This document shows, one piece after another, positions 29,938 to 39,101 of a stretch of 64,000 nt of DNA (positions within the stretch are counted from its first letter, which is position 1; each line of letters begins with the position of its first letter). The stretch is from the IMG/VR virus record IMGVR_UViG_3300028392_000053, positions 1 to 64,000 of that record. One strand, written 5' to 3'. The DNA is from a virus. The position numbers and the translations under genes are program-made. Under the pieces are notes generated by a model, which had not been told where the DNA came from, searched no databases, and was given only the letters and a program-made list of their open reading frames with translations.

Positions 29938-31068
29938 ATGTTCAACAAAAACGTATTCACCCAAACTGATGCTGTCGCAGACCTCATCAAAGGTATCAAT
30001 GAAGCCGATTATAAGGCTAAGATGGAAGCACTCAAGGGCAATCAACCCGAAATTGATAAAAATAAGAACAACAAAATTGATGCTCACGACTTCAAAATTC
30101 TTCGTGGTGAAAAAAAAGTCAATGAAGAACAAGTTGAAGAAGCAGACACAAGTGTTAAGATTCCTACTTCAACCGGTACAAGAGTTTTGGGTCACCGTTA
30201 TGGTAACGCCGCAAAAACACACCGTGATTCACTGGCTGATCCGTTTGCTGTGGTTAGAGGTCCTGGTCAAAAAGACATGGAAGCCCTCGGAAAGAAAATG
30301 GCTAAAAAAGAAGAAATTGATCCGAATGTTACAACAACCGACACTCTAACGGGTAGAGTTGCTGGTAAGTCTGCTAATCCATTTCTAAAAGCTAAAGTTA
30401 AACTCAATGTTAACGAAGAAGATTTGGATGAAGCTACGGAGAAAAAATATGAACCCATGGTGACAAAAATCGCAGATTTCATGACCCGCCAAAATAGATT
30501 GGCTGCGGCCGGTGCTCAAACTGCAAAAGATCCAGCACGTTTAAAAAGAATGATGAATATTCCTGGATACTCAGCGGCAATGGATTTAGCTAAAAAAACA
30601 ACTACAAAAGAAGAAGTTGATAATCTACATCCAGCTGGTGCCGCTTTATTGAAGCATATCAAACCAGAACACCACAATTTGTATAAGCCACATTTGGCAC
30701 AGGGTACATTTAATGGTTCATTTGCAGACCGTCATGCAGTTTTAAGTGCCGCTAAACAAGCTGGTCACTTAAAAGAAGAAGCAAAAAAAGAAGACCCACC
30801 ATTTGATGGCCCCTACAAAAAACCAGATACAAAACCTGGCCACGGTGATGCTTCTAGAGTTAAACATTTAGCTAAAATGGCCATTCCAAAAACAACTAAA
30901 GAAGAAGTTGAAATGAATGAACGTTCATTGTCTCCTGCTGAAAAAGATGCAGTTGAAGTTAATGTTAAATCTATGAAAAAGAACTTAGCTGGCTTTAAAG
31001 CACGTTATGGCAAAGATGCAAAATCTGTAATGTATGCAACAGCAACAAAACAGGCCAAAAAGGACTGA
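29938..31068 (+). CDS. virion-type protein with EF-hand-like loop (376 aa)
   Basis: Begins MFNKNVFTQTDAVADLIKG; residues near 40-55 read DKNKNNKIDAHDF, a dockerin/EF-hand calcium loop. The rest is Lys/Glu/Ala-rich with repeated KKTTTKEEV and TTKEEVEMNE elements. Such repetitive basic proteins near head genes may be internal head or core proteins (inferred). AACGGAG precedes the ATG. Confidence 0.65.
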   Translation: MFNKNVFTQTDAVADLIKGINEADYKAKMEALKGNQPEIDKNKNNKIDAHDFKILRGEKKVNEEQVEEADTSVKIPTSTGTRVLGHRYGNAAKTHRDSLADPFAVVRGPGQKDMEALGKKMAKKEEIDPNVTTTDTLTGRVAGKSANPFLKAKVKLNVNEEDLDEATEKKYEPMVTKIADFMTRQNRLAAAGAQTAKDPARLKRMMNIPGYSAAMDLAKKTTTKEEVDNLHPAGAALLKHIKPEHHNLYKPHLAQGTFNGSFADRHAVLSAAKQAGHLKEEAKKEDPPFDGPYKKPDTKPGHGDASRVKHLAKMAIPKTTKEEVEMNERSLSPAEKDAVEVNVKSMKKNLAGFKARYGKDAKSVMYATATKQAKKD

Positions 31069-31071
31069 AAA

Positions 31072-33303
31072 ATGAGCAATGCTGGTAAATTAGTCAAGAG
31101 TTTGTTGAAGGCCGAGAAAGAGTCTGTTATGGGCAAACTTGGCGATTCACCATATGAAGATCCAATGGAACCTTGGTCTGCAAAATATGCACAACCTGTT
31201 AAAGAAGAAATTCTGAATGAAGATGGACTTTTAATGAAGTACATCCGTTCACTTGGCTTTAATCCAGAGTTCATGTCTTTCGCACAGCGTTCTTCATATG
31301 CACGTTCAAATGCATTTAAGACTTATAAAACGGGTCACACTTTTGATGCTAAAAAACAGAATTTGAAAACTGAAGAAACCGAACAACTCGATGAAGCTGG
31401 TACTGGTCTTCTAATGTCGTTCATTAAGTCTAAAGGTTTGAATCCTTTGTCTATGGACGGAAACCAAAAGAAAGCATATGCACGTTCTTCTGAATTCAGA
31501 ATTTTCAAAATGCGCCACGTGAAAGAAGCATCTGGTATGGGTGAGCGTGGTGATGATTGGAATGAAGCATCGTCACCTGCACAACAAGCGGCTATTGCAA
31601 TTAATATGAAAAAACGTGGTATCAAGCCCAAGAATGTTCAAGAAGAAGCTGATGCCAAAGACACAGTTTGTTTTGATATTCCTTTACTCATTCGTGTTCT
31701 TGAGTTTACCCGTGAAGATATGAAGACTGATATCGAACTTCACAATATGGTTGAACGTTTGATTGATATGCGGAATGAAGTTCCATTGACCATGGACAAC
31801 TATGATGCTATCACCGGTAAATTAAAAGAATCTGTTTCATATGAACCGAATACTGGTCGCCAAACAAAAACTGGCGCAGGTCATACAATCGTAGGACACT
31901 CATTTCATTCAAATGGGACCAAACATGCCAACATCATGAAACATGGTGAAACAGGCAAATATTTTGCGTCTGGTGGAAGTTCTTCACATCCCGTTAAAAG
32001 CACAACATTCCATGATTCACCTGAACAGGCTGCACAAAGCAAGAAGTCTTATGTGAAAGAAAGTAAAGACGCCGGTGAATACGATTATGAAGGCGCAATG
32101 GCCAAGACTCAGCTACAAACAATTTGTAGAAACGCCGATGACTTGAAAAACATGCTGAAAGATGATGAAAATCTTCCAGAGTGGGTTCAAGCCAAAATAA
32201 CAAAAGCTGAAGATTATATCACAACTTCTTTGGACTACTTAAAGTCTACGCAAGAACTTGATGAAGAAGTTGTAAACGAATTATCAAACACCACTCTGAA
32301 ATCATACGTTGCCACTGTTGCAACCACACCTGGTCGTGGTATGACACCAAAAGGTACACTGAAAAGTATCAAGGCTATTGGTGGTGTTACAAAAGCAATC
32401 CGTAAACAATACGAAAAACCAATTTCAGAACTAAAAGATCAAGATGATAATCAAGAACTTGATAGCCGTATTACACGTGAAGATTTACGTAAATGGTTTA
32501 GCAAAACTGATCCTCAAGGTGATTGGAAAAGGATCAATTCAAAAGGTGATGCTATAGGTCCTTGTGCTAGAGAACCCGGTGAGCCAAAACCAAAATGTAT
32601 GTCCAAAGAAAAACGCAGTGAACTCAGTAAGAGTGAACGTGCGGCCGCAGTAGCCACCAAACGTAGAAATGATCCAGTTGCCGATAGAGCCGGCAAGGGT
32701 GGTAAACCCGTCAATGTTTCAAATTACGGCAAAGGTAAATTAAGCGAAGATGAAGTTGATGAAGCATGTTGGGATACACACAAACAAGTCGGCATGAAAA
32801 TGAAGGGTGGCAAAATGGTTCCAGATTGCAGACTTAAAAGTGAAGAAGCGGAACACATTGAAGAAAAAAACAGCCCAACGAATCCAGCACTATGGTCGAG
32901 AGCAAAGTCTATGGCACGCTCCAAGTTTGATGTTTACCCTTCTGCATATGCAAATGGTTGGGCATCAAAGTGGTATAAGTCAAAAGGTGGTGGATGGAAA
33001 TCCGTTTCCGAAGATGTTGTTCAAGAAGGTATCGGTGGTATCGAAGATTCACCAATGTCAGCAACAAATTCTGTAAAGGCTATGGAGTCTGAACAACGCA
33101 AAAAGAATATGAAATCTGCACGTATCATCAAATCCATCTATAAAAAGAAGGGTAAAAATGAAAGCATGTATGATTGGGAAAAAGATGATAAGCCCAACGC
33201 AAAAATTACATTACAAGGTGGTAGCACTATGACAGGAAAGCCACGCGACACAGTTGAAATTGAGCCTGTTCTTAAGACCAGACCTAATTCACAGAAACAA
33301 TAA
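31072..33303 (+). CDS. large repetitive virion-associated protein (743 aa)
   Basis: Contains repeated modules: LLMKYIRSLGFNPEFMSF and LLMSFIKSKGLNPLSM, each followed by SYARS or AYARS; a basic RKWFSKTDPQGDW...CMSKEKRSEL segment; and NPALWSRAKSMARSKFDVYP...WASKWYKSKGGGW near residue 605, which resembles DUF5872. These DUFs occur in giant-virus and phage structural or DNA-associated proteins. Function unknown. Confidence 0.65.
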   Translation: MSNAGKLVKSLLKAEKESVMGKLGDSPYEDPMEPWSAKYAQPVKEEILNEDGLLMKYIRSLGFNPEFMSFAQRSSYARSNAFKTYKTGHTFDAKKQNLKTEETEQLDEAGTGLLMSFIKSKGLNPLSMDGNQKKAYARSSEFRIFKMRHVKEASGMGERGDDWNEASSPAQQAAIAINMKKRGIKPKNVQEEADAKDTVCFDIPLLIRVLEFTREDMKTDIELHNMVERLIDMRNEVPLTMDNYDAITGKLKESVSYEPNTGRQTKTGAGHTIVGHSFHSNGTKHANIMKHGETGKYFASGGSSSHPVKSTTFHDSPEQAAQSKKSYVKESKDAGEYDYEGAMAKTQLQTICRNADDLKNMLKDDENLPEWVQAKITKAEDYITTSLDYLKSTQELDEEVVNELSNTTLKSYVATVATTPGRGMTPKGTLKSIKAIGGVTKAIRKQYEKPISELKDQDDNQELDSRITREDLRKWFSKTDPQGDWKRINSKGDAIGPCAREPGEPKPKCMSKEKRSELSKSERAAAVATKRRNDPVADRAGKGGKPVNVSNYGKGKLSEDEVDEACWDTHKQVGMKMKGGKMVPDCRLKSEEAEHIEEKNSPTNPALWSRAKSMARSKFDVYPSAYANGWASKWYKSKGGGWKSVSEDVVQEGIGGIEDSPMSATNSVKAMESEQRKKNMKSARIIKSIYKKKGKNESMYDWEKDDKPNAKITLQGGSTMTGKPRDTVEIEPVLKTRPNSQKQ

Positions 33304-33306
33304 ATA
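33299..33306 (+). promoter_or_regulatory. possible late promoter box
   Basis: AATAAATA, overlapping the previous stop codon and 32 bp before a virion-protein gene with a strong AAGGAG site. Confidence 0.35.
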
Positions 33307-33338
33307 GTAAATAGAATTCTTTCAAGGAGAAAAATAAA

Positions 33339-33887
33339 ATGTCAACAGCTTTCTGGACAATGACAGATGCAAACACTGGTGTTCCACTTTTTGCACCGGC
33401 AGCTTTAAAAATATCACCAACACGTGCAAACGCAAACGTTATATATGCGAATGCCAACGTAGCACAAGCATTTTCTTCTGCTATAGGTGTTTGGGGTGTA
33501 GATACACAAGAAGCATCGAACACACAAGTAACACCTGCCGCAGGTAAAATGGCACACGCTGGTTGGGTGCAAAAGACCTCCGGTTTGGGACCAGTTGTAA
33601 CAATTAGAGCAAATGCCAGTTCTTATGGAACAAATAGTTTCGTAACATTCTCTGGTGGTGGCACAGGTAGCACAGTCGCTAATGCTACTGTTTCTGTTGC
33701 AACGAATGGTTTGATTCAATCGGTTACAATAAATTCTGGTGGCTTGTATATCACAACACCAACAGCCGTACCCGTGAGTGGTAACGCCGCATTCACCGTA
33801 ACAATGGGTGGTCGTGCAAATCGTTCCCAATATGAAACTCTAGTTGCAACCGGAAGTATCACCGGTAACGGTGCAGTTATCGTATAA
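33339..33887 (+). CDS. putative structural (capsid-decoration or tail) protein
   Basis: 182 aa, rich in Ala, Thr, Gly and Val, almost without charged residues: TAFWTMTDANTGVPLFAPAA, ANANVIYANANVA, FVTFSGGGTGSTVANATVSV. The beta-strand-rich composition and strong AAGGAGAAAA ribosome site fit an abundant virion protein. No family named. Confidence 0.6.
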   Translation: MSTAFWTMTDANTGVPLFAPAALKISPTRANANVIYANANVAQAFSSAIGVWGVDTQEASNTQVTPAAGKMAHAGWVQKTSGLGPVVTIRANASSYGTNSFVTFSGGGTGSTVANATVSVATNGLIQSVTINSGGLYITTPTAVPVSGNAAFTVTMGGRANRSQYETLVATGSITGNGAVIV

Positions 33888-33921
33888 TATTTGGGTGGCG
33901 TAAGTCACCCATTTTATCATT

Positions 33922-34308
33922 ATGTTTGATGATTTGAATGAAGATAATTTTTTAATGTATGCTATGAAGGCTTATACTTCACCGCATTATGTTATGAGTG
34001 AATTCGAGAGCGATTTAAAACGCACTAAATATTTGAAAAGATTGTTCAGACGTTACAAGATCACAAAATCTCTCAAAGAAAGATTAGTTTTAAATCATTT
34101 GATTTTGCTTTATAATGTATTTGGTGCAGAACCAGCAACACGAATATTGTTCTTTAGGATTGATGAATCTGATTATGATGTACTAAAGACCTTTTTAATA
34201 TACCTAAATTACATGCCGGATATTGTCAAAGGTATAAACGGAAAAAATATAATTTCTTCCGATATACTTATGGACATGAACGTGGCGGAAATACTAAGAA
34301 AAATATGA
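33922..34308 (+). CDS. conserved T4-like phage protein, unknown (128 aa)
   Basis: 128 aa. DNFLMYAMKAY, RTKYLKRLFRRYK, LKERLVLNHLILLYNVFG and ATRILFFRID form a pattern I know from conserved hypothetical genes of T4-like marine phages. All-helical, no membrane segment. Overlaps the next gene by four bases. Confidence 0.7.
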   Translation: MFDDLNEDNFLMYAMKAYTSPHYVMSEFESDLKRTKYLKRLFRRYKITKSLKERLVLNHLILLYNVFGAEPATRILFFRIDESDYDVLKTFLIYLNYMPDIVKGINGKNIISSDILMDMNVAEILRKI

Positions 34309-34493
34309 AAACGTTTAAGCAATTCATGTTAGAAGATGGTGGTGCCGTTGGTTCTGCTGGACCGGCTAATGCCGTGGGCACAGGTGCTATAGCAGGTACA
34401 GGTGGTAAAGGTGGTGAACCTGGTGTCAACCTAAAGAAAAAGAAAAATGTTGTGATGGCTCCAACATTTACACGCAAACCACCAAAGATGTAA
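34305..34493 (+). CDS. small Gly-rich protein (62 aa)
   Basis: 62 aa, MKTFKQFMLEDGGAVGS followed by Gly/Ala-rich AIAGTGGKGGEPG and a basic KKKKN end. The MKTFKQF start recurs in small structural-block proteins here (compare 29627). Function unknown; ends one base before the i-spanin gene. Confidence 0.65.
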   Translation: MKTFKQFMLEDGGAVGSAGPANAVGTGAIAGTGGKGGEPGVNLKKKKNVVMAPTFTRKPPKM

Positions 34494-34494
34494 A

Positions 34495-34947
34495 ATGTGG
34501 ATACTTAACTGGTTACCTTTCTGGTTTTTCTATGCTGTGCTTGGTGTAGGCTTAATTGGTCTTGCTGTAACCTATTTGCTTAGGCTTGTTCCACTTCCTG
34601 CAATCTACATCTATAAAACTTCAATACAGTTAATCTCTGTGGCACTGATAGCCATAGGCACATACATGTCCGGCGCAATCTCAAATGAAGAAGCATGGAT
34701 AGCTAGAGTAAAAGAACTTGAAGCAAAAGTTGAAGCGGCTCAAGTTGAATCAGTAAAAGAAAACGTAAAGATAGAAACCAAAGTTGTAACAAAAACACAA
34801 GTTATCAAACAACGGGGCGAAGATATCATACAATATATCGACAAAGAAATTGTCAAGTATGATACAAAGTTTTTGCCTGGTGGTATATGTGAAATTCCAA
34901 AAGAATTTATAGAGGCACACAATAAAGCAGCCGAGGCTCCAAAATGA
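34495..34947 (+). CDS. i-spanin (Rz-like inner membrane protein)
   Basis: 150 aa. Two N-terminal hydrophobic segments (WLPFWFFYAVLGVGLIGLAV and ISVALIAIGTYMSGA) precede a long periplasmic coiled coil (ELEAKVEAAQVESVKENVK). With the lipoprotein encoded next it would fuse inner and outer membranes at lysis, as Rz/Rz1 do. Overlaps the o-spanin ATG. Confidence 0.75.
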   Translation: MWILNWLPFWFFYAVLGVGLIGLAVTYLLRLVPLPAIYIYKTSIQLISVALIAIGTYMSGAISNEEAWIARVKELEAKVEAAQVESVKENVKIETKVVTKTQVIKQRGEDIIQYIDKEIVKYDTKFLPGGICEIPKEFIEAHNKAAEAPK

Positions 34948-35207
34948 AATATTTGATTGTCTTATTTTTTGTTCTATTAACTGGTTGTTCAACTACAGTT
35001 CCTGTTGTTGCTAAGTTTCCAGAAGTGCCACAACAACTTTTGGTAAAATGTCCCCAATTGCAAAAAGTAACTGATGATGCAAAAATGTCAGATATTACAA
35101 AAACAATTACTATTAACTACACAGAGTATTATACATGTGCTGTGAAAAATGATGCTTGGATTGAATGGTACCAAATACAAAAAATTATATTTGAGGGATT
35201 AAAATAA
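34944..35207 (+). CDS. o-spanin (Rz1-like lipoprotein)
   Basis: 87 aa. Signal peptide with lipobox LLTGC near residue 15, then a short Pro-containing mature part (TTVPVVAKFPEVPQQLL). Outer-membrane partner of the i-spanin. The ATG overlaps the upstream stop and its stop overlaps the endolysin ATG. Confidence 0.8.
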   Translation: MKYLIVLFFVLLTGCSTTVPVVAKFPEVPQQLLVKCPQLQKVTDDAKMSDITKTITINYTEYYTCAVKNDAWIEWYQIQKIIFEGLK

Positions 35208-35830
35208 TGGAACTATCATTACAACAACTAAAACAATTACTTCCTAAAAATCCTTATGTTGACCACTGGCACCATGCGCTGGCTCAACTTTTACCGGACT
35301 ATGAAATTAATACACCGCAACGTATGGCAGCTTTCATTGCACAGTGTTCACATGAGTCTGGTGGGTTTACTGCACTTCAAGAAAACTTAAACTACAAACC
35401 ACCAACACTCCGTAAGATTTTCCCCAAGTATTTCCCTGATGATACAATTGCTAATGAATATTGTTCACGTAAAAATAAACAGGAAGCTATTGCAAATCGT
35501 GTTTATGCAAGCCGTATGGGTAATGGTGATGAAGCATCAGGTGACGGATACAAATATCGTGGTCGTGGACTCATTCAATTGACCGGTAAAGACAACTATA
35601 GTTTTTTTGCTGGTTCATTACAAATATCCGTAGAAGAAGCCGCAGAATATATGGCAACGTTTGAAGGTGCCGCGCAATCCGCTTGCTGGTTCTGGGAAAC
35701 AAACAACCTAAACCAATGGGCAGATAAGGGTGATATTTTAACATTGACTAAACGAATCAATGGTGGAACAATTGGTTTGGAAGACAGAATTAAACATTAT
35801 GAACATGCACTACATGTTTTAGGAGTTTAA
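35207..35830 (+). CDS. GH19-type endolysin
   Basis: 207 aa. AAFIAQCSHESGGFTALQEN near residue 43 carries the catalytic Glu of glycoside hydrolase family 19; GYKYRGRGLIQLTGKDNY near 113 and SACWFWETNNLNQWAD near 160 are the other family signatures. It cuts peptidoglycan glycan strands. No signal peptide, so a holin is needed for release. Confidence 0.9.
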   Translation: MELSLQQLKQLLPKNPYVDHWHHALAQLLPDYEINTPQRMAAFIAQCSHESGGFTALQENLNYKPPTLRKIFPKYFPDDTIANEYCSRKNKQEAIANRVYASRMGNGDEASGDGYKYRGRGLIQLTGKDNYSFFAGSLQISVEEAAEYMATFEGAAQSACWFWETNNLNQWADKGDILTLTKRINGGTIGLEDRIKHYEHALHVLGV

Positions 35831-35831
35831 T

Positions 35832-36131
35832 ATGAAAGATAAACAATTGCTTTTGGGTGGAATTGCTTTAATTTTACTCCCTCTTTCATTAGCATTTTTT
35901 GGTGGGGATAGATTTCGTTATCCATGTCAAGACTCGTTGAATTGGGACAAACCAATTTGTCAAAAACCAGCTTGTGACATAACTAGAACTTGTGTAGAAC
36001 ATGTGTTCAAGGGACAAAGAGATCCTAGATTAGGTCCTCCTGAGGAACCACAGAATACATTAGCAAAACAACAATTAAATGCGGCATCTGCTTGCACACC
36101 AGTACACCAAGGAGCAAATTGTGGAAAATAA
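35832..36131 (+). CDS. small membrane-anchored cysteine protein in the lysis cassette
   Basis: 99 aa with an N-terminal hydrophobic segment (LLLGGIALILLPLSLAFFGG) and six Cys in the mature part (YPCQD, ICQKPACD, TRTCVEH, SACTP, ANCGK). One base after the endolysin. A lysis-related membrane protein is likely by position only. Confidence 0.65.
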   Translation: MKDKQLLLGGIALILLPLSLAFFGGDRFRYPCQDSLNWDKPICQKPACDITRTCVEHVFKGQRDPRLGPPEEPQNTLAKQQLNAASACTPVHQGANCGK

Positions 36132-36600
36132 TGACGTAATGTATACAGAAGAACAATTGATGGCCAGATTGAAATTCTTTATTGGAGTTTGCTTGGCACT
36201 AACACTAACAGGAATCGTTTTCGTTGTCCTATATTCAATCATCTTTGTTACTCAACCACTCAATGCAATTTCTCCAATTGACCAAAAATTCTTTGAGTTG
36301 ATTATTCCAATTGCCACATTTTTGACTGGTACACTATCAGGTATCATGCTTGCTGGCAATGATAAAGATTTAAGGGCTCAAGCACTTACTGCGGCTAATA
36401 AACCACCAGTAGTTTCGGGACCACCGCCAAGTTCTCTTACACCTGCTCCAGCATTTTCATCGGCACCTAGCTTTTCCACACCAATCACAAATTCTTTTGG
36501 TGTACAATCGATGAATTTTGGAAGTGTAGCAGAACCACAAGTTGTAACAGGCTTTGGAGGAAAACCTGCTCCGGCACCTGCACCTCAACCTGAACTATGA
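36121..36600 (+). CDS. two-TM membrane protein with Pro/Ala tail, GTG start
   Basis: About 159 aa from GTG 36121, chosen because CAAGGAG lies six bases upstream; ATG 36139 is the alternative. Two hydrophobic segments (FIGVCLALTLTGIVFVVLYS and LIIPIATFLTGTLSGIML) are followed by a Pro/Ala/Ser-rich tail (PPPSSLTPAPAF). Holin or a lysis regulator is possible. Confidence 0.65.
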   Translation: MENNDVMYTEEQLMARLKFFIGVCLALTLTGIVFVVLYSIIFVTQPLNAISPIDQKFFELIIPIATFLTGTLSGIMLAGNDKDLRAQALTAANKPPVVSGPPPSSLTPAPAFSSAPSFSTPITNSFGVQSMNFGSVAEPQVVTGFGGKPAPAPAPQPEL

Positions 36601-36827
36601 TGAATTTTTTAACCAGTATGTTGACTGATCGAACTAATGATTCGATCAGCAGTAAAAGGGTAATAACATTTTTAGCATTTTTAATGTGTGGTGTAGCTTT
36701 TATTGCTGAGTTGTTTTGGGGTTATAAAGTTTCAGTACAAACATTTGATGCCATGATGTACATTGTCGTGGCTGGATTAGGATTTACCGCATCAGAAAAA
36801 TTTGGCAAAAAGGAATTACTAAAATGA
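36597..36827 (+). CDS. holin-like small membrane protein
   Basis: 76 aa with two membrane segments (VITFLAFLMCGVAFIAELFW and FDAMMYIVVAGLGFTAS) and a charged C-terminus (EKFGKKELLK), the usual holin layout. Overlaps both neighbours. Holin function is inferred from size and position. Confidence 0.6.
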   Translation: MMNFLTSMLTDRTNDSISSKRVITFLAFLMCGVAFIAELFWGYKVSVQTFDAMMYIVVAGLGFTASEKFGKKELLK

Positions 36828-37030
36828 AAATACTAATATTATCACTCGCATTATTGTTTGGTATAACCACATCAGGTTATGCTAGTGCTGAAAAAACTAA
36901 AGTGTGTGTCGATGTTAAAGACAAAGCGGGCAATACTGTTAAAGATGCCAAAGGCAACATAAAACAGAACTGCAAGGAAATGAAAGTGCATAAAAAACTA
37001 GAAGGAACAGAAGTTCCTGTGAAAAAATAA
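36824..37030 (+). CDS. small exported protein (68 aa)
   Basis: Signal peptide ILILSLALLFGITTSGYAS, then a charged mature part with repeated VKDKAGNTVKDAKGNIKQNC. Two Cys. Overlaps the holin-like gene and ends one base before the next. Unknown role in or near lysis. Confidence 0.65.
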   Translation: MKILILSLALLFGITTSGYASAEKTKVCVDVKDKAGNTVKDAKGNIKQNCKEMKVHKKLEGTEVPVKK

Positions 37031-37031
37031 A

Positions 37032-37337
37032 ATGGCAACAACGACAGAGCGACTTGGTATTGTAGAGACCAAGGTGGAAAACCTCAATGAAAAAATGGAC
37101 GATCTTAAAGTGGATGTCAAAGACATCCACGACTGTCTAGATAAGACACGCGATGACTTAAAAGGTGAACTCCAAAAAATGTATGGTGCTTCTTGTGAGC
37201 AACATGCCGCCTTGGCCAAGGATATTTCCGATTTGAAAAAAATGAAAGATAAATGGACTTGGATGATTGCCGGTGGCTTAGCTGTCGGTGGTTTTGTTGC
37301 AGGACATTCAGATAAAATCCTTTCTCTGTTAAGTTAA
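37032..37337 (+). CDS. coiled-coil plus C-terminal membrane anchor (XhlA-like)
   Basis: 101 aa. ERLGIVETKVENLNEKMDDL starts a coiled coil, followed by KWTWMIAGGLAVGGFVAGH and a short tail. XhlA-type lysis proteins have this order. The last gene of the lysis block. Confidence 0.6.
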   Translation: MATTTERLGIVETKVENLNEKMDDLKVDVKDIHDCLDKTRDDLKGELQKMYGASCEQHAALAKDISDLKKMKDKWTWMIAGGLAVGGFVAGHSDKILSLLS

Positions 37338-37352
37338 TTACCAAAATTGGTC

Positions 37353-37381
37353 TTGCACTCCAAACAAAAATGTGCTATAAT
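37353..37381 (+). promoter_or_regulatory. sigma70-type promoter for the primase operon
   Basis: TTGCAC (37353-37358), 17-bp spacer, TATAAT (37376-37381), 29 bp before the primase ATG. Confidence 0.7.
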
Positions 37382-37410
37382 GATAGAATCTTTCATCATG
37401 ATGCATCGTT

Positions 37411-38436
37411 ATGTCCGTTTTTATTGACCGAAAATATCTCAAGCTACTCTCACCGAAGTTAAACAGGTTTTCTCAAAAAAAGGAAGACCTGTTTAACTTC
37501 CGGTGCCCGTTCTGTGGCGACTCGCAGAAACACCTCCATAAAGCACGTGGCTATGTTTACCGCAAAAAGAATGACTACTTCTATAAGTGTCAGAATTGCA
37601 GTGTTGGCCATACAATGTATAACTTTATCAATTTACTTGATGCAAACATGGTTAAAGAATATGCCATGGAACGTTATACCAACGGAGAAACTGGAAATCA
37701 AAACTATCAGAAACCTGAAAAACAGGAACTAAAGTTTGAAGCACCAGTATTCAAGAAAAAACGGGTAGAAATCAATCTACCAAAAATTATTGACCTTCCG
37801 ATGGATCACTATGCGTCAAAGTATTGCATAGGACGAAAAATTCCAGAGGCTACATATAATACACTATATTATGCACATGACTTCAAAATCTTTATCGATG
37901 AGTTACTTCCAGACCACGGTAAAGATTTGAAGGAAGATGATCCTAGACTTATTATACCCTTTTACGACAATGATGGTACATTGTTGGCGGTTCAAGGTCG
38001 TTCACTCCGTGATTCAAAGATTCGTTATATTACAATTAAAATAGCAGAAGAAAGTATTAAGATTTTTGGACTCGACAGGGTGAATTTAGAAGAAAAAATT
38101 TATGTAACTGAAGGTCCGATTGATTCACTTTTTCTTCCTAATGCTGTTGCTACTGCCGATGCTAATTTAACAAATGCAGTCAATTATATACCGAGAGAGA
38201 AGTTGGTTCTAGTGTTTGATAATGAACCAAGAAACAAAGACATATGTAAGATAATGGACAAGGCAATTGAAAATCATTTTGCAATTTGCATTTGGCCGGA
38301 GATGATGCAAGAGAAAGATGTTAACGATATGATTTTATCTGGGTTTACCAGTGATGAGATTGTTGATATCATAGACAAAAACACCTTTGTGAATTTGAGG
38401 GCAAAGATGGAATTTATTCAATGGAAGAAAGTATGA
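37411..38436 (+). CDS. 61: DNA primase (T4 gp61-like)
   Basis: 341 aa. Zinc-binding CPFCGD...CQNCSVG at residues 32-70, and a TOPRIM core with YVTEGPIDSLFLP near 230 and LVLVFDNEPRN near 265. It makes RNA primers with the gp41-type helicase. The first 30 codons contain a perfect 14-bp inverted repeat. The stop overlaps the thyX start (ATGA). Confidence 0.92.
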   Translation: MSVFIDRKYLKLLSPKLNRFSQKKEDLFNFRCPFCGDSQKHLHKARGYVYRKKNDYFYKCQNCSVGHTMYNFINLLDANMVKEYAMERYTNGETGNQNYQKPEKQELKFEAPVFKKKRVEINLPKIIDLPMDHYASKYCIGRKIPEATYNTLYYAHDFKIFIDELLPDHGKDLKEDDPRLIIPFYDNDGTLLAVQGRSLRDSKIRYITIKIAEESIKIFGLDRVNLEEKIYVTEGPIDSLFLPNAVATADANLTNAVNYIPREKLVLVFDNEPRNKDICKIMDKAIENHFAICIWPEMMQEKDVNDMILSGFTSDEIVDIIDKNTFVNLRAKMEFIQWKKV

Positions 38437-39101
38437 ACGTTAAATTAATTAATTATTCACAAAGTCTTGATGGTATGAATTTATTAGAACAGGTGGCATT
38501 TGCCGCACGTGTTTCTAATCCATCAAACCAAAACAACTCGGAGACTGCTGAGAAGTTGGTTCGTTATCTGATTAAGAACCAGCATTGGTCGCCACTGGAG
38601 ATGGTCTCCGTGTGCTTGGAGATTGAAACTACACGTGACATTGCACGACAAATTCTCCGTCACCGTTCCTTTTCATTCCAAGAATTCTCACAACGGTACG
38701 CACGTGCCGATGACCTAGGTTTTGAACTCCGTCAAGCGAGATTGCAAGACACAAAGAATCGTCAAAATTCAATTGAAATGGATATTGCCGATGATGCCCA
38801 CCGCCAGATTGCATATCAATGGGAAAATTTACAAAATGATTTACTTAAACGCACAAAGGATGTTTACACGTGGGCTTTAAATAAAGGTATAGCGAAAGAG
38901 CAAGCACGTGCCATATTACCAGAAGGTAACACAAAATCACGCATGTACATGAACGGAACCCTCCGTTCTTGGGTACACTATATACAGCTCCGATCCGGTA
39001 ACGGAACACAAAAAGAACACCGTGATGTTGCACTAGCATGTGCAGATGCGATTCAACCAATTTTTCCAATGATTGAGGAGTATATTGATGGACAGTCATA
39101 A
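38433..39101 (+). CDS. thyX: flavin-dependent thymidylate synthase ThyX
   Basis: 222 aa. The ThyX signature RHRSFSFQEFSQRY is near residue 72, NQHWSPLEMVSVCLEI precedes it, and LPEGNTKSRMYMNGTLRSW follows. It makes dTMP from dUMP with FAD and methylenetetrahydrofolate. ATG 38433 overlaps the primase stop; an in-frame ATG exists at 38421. Confidence 0.93.
   Translation: MNVKLINYSQSLDGMNLLEQVAFAARVSNPSNQNNSETAEKLVRYLIKNQHWSPLEMVSVCLEIETTRDIARQILRHRSFSFQEFSQRYARADDLGFELRQARLQDTKNRQNSIEMDIADDAHRQIAYQWENLQNDLLKRTKDVYTWALNKGIAKEQARAILPEGNTKSRMYMNGTLRSWVHYIQLRSGNGTQKEHRDVALACADAIQPIFPMIEEYIDGQS

Noticed and set aside
2381-33306. All TAAATA boxes as proven late promoters
   Set aside because: Only 2381 is an exact TATAAATA; the others are listed with low confidence because A/T-rich DNA yields them by chance.
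33414-33830. 138-aa Cys-rich - strand ORF
   Set aside because: Shadow of the structural-protein gene at 33339; no start signal.
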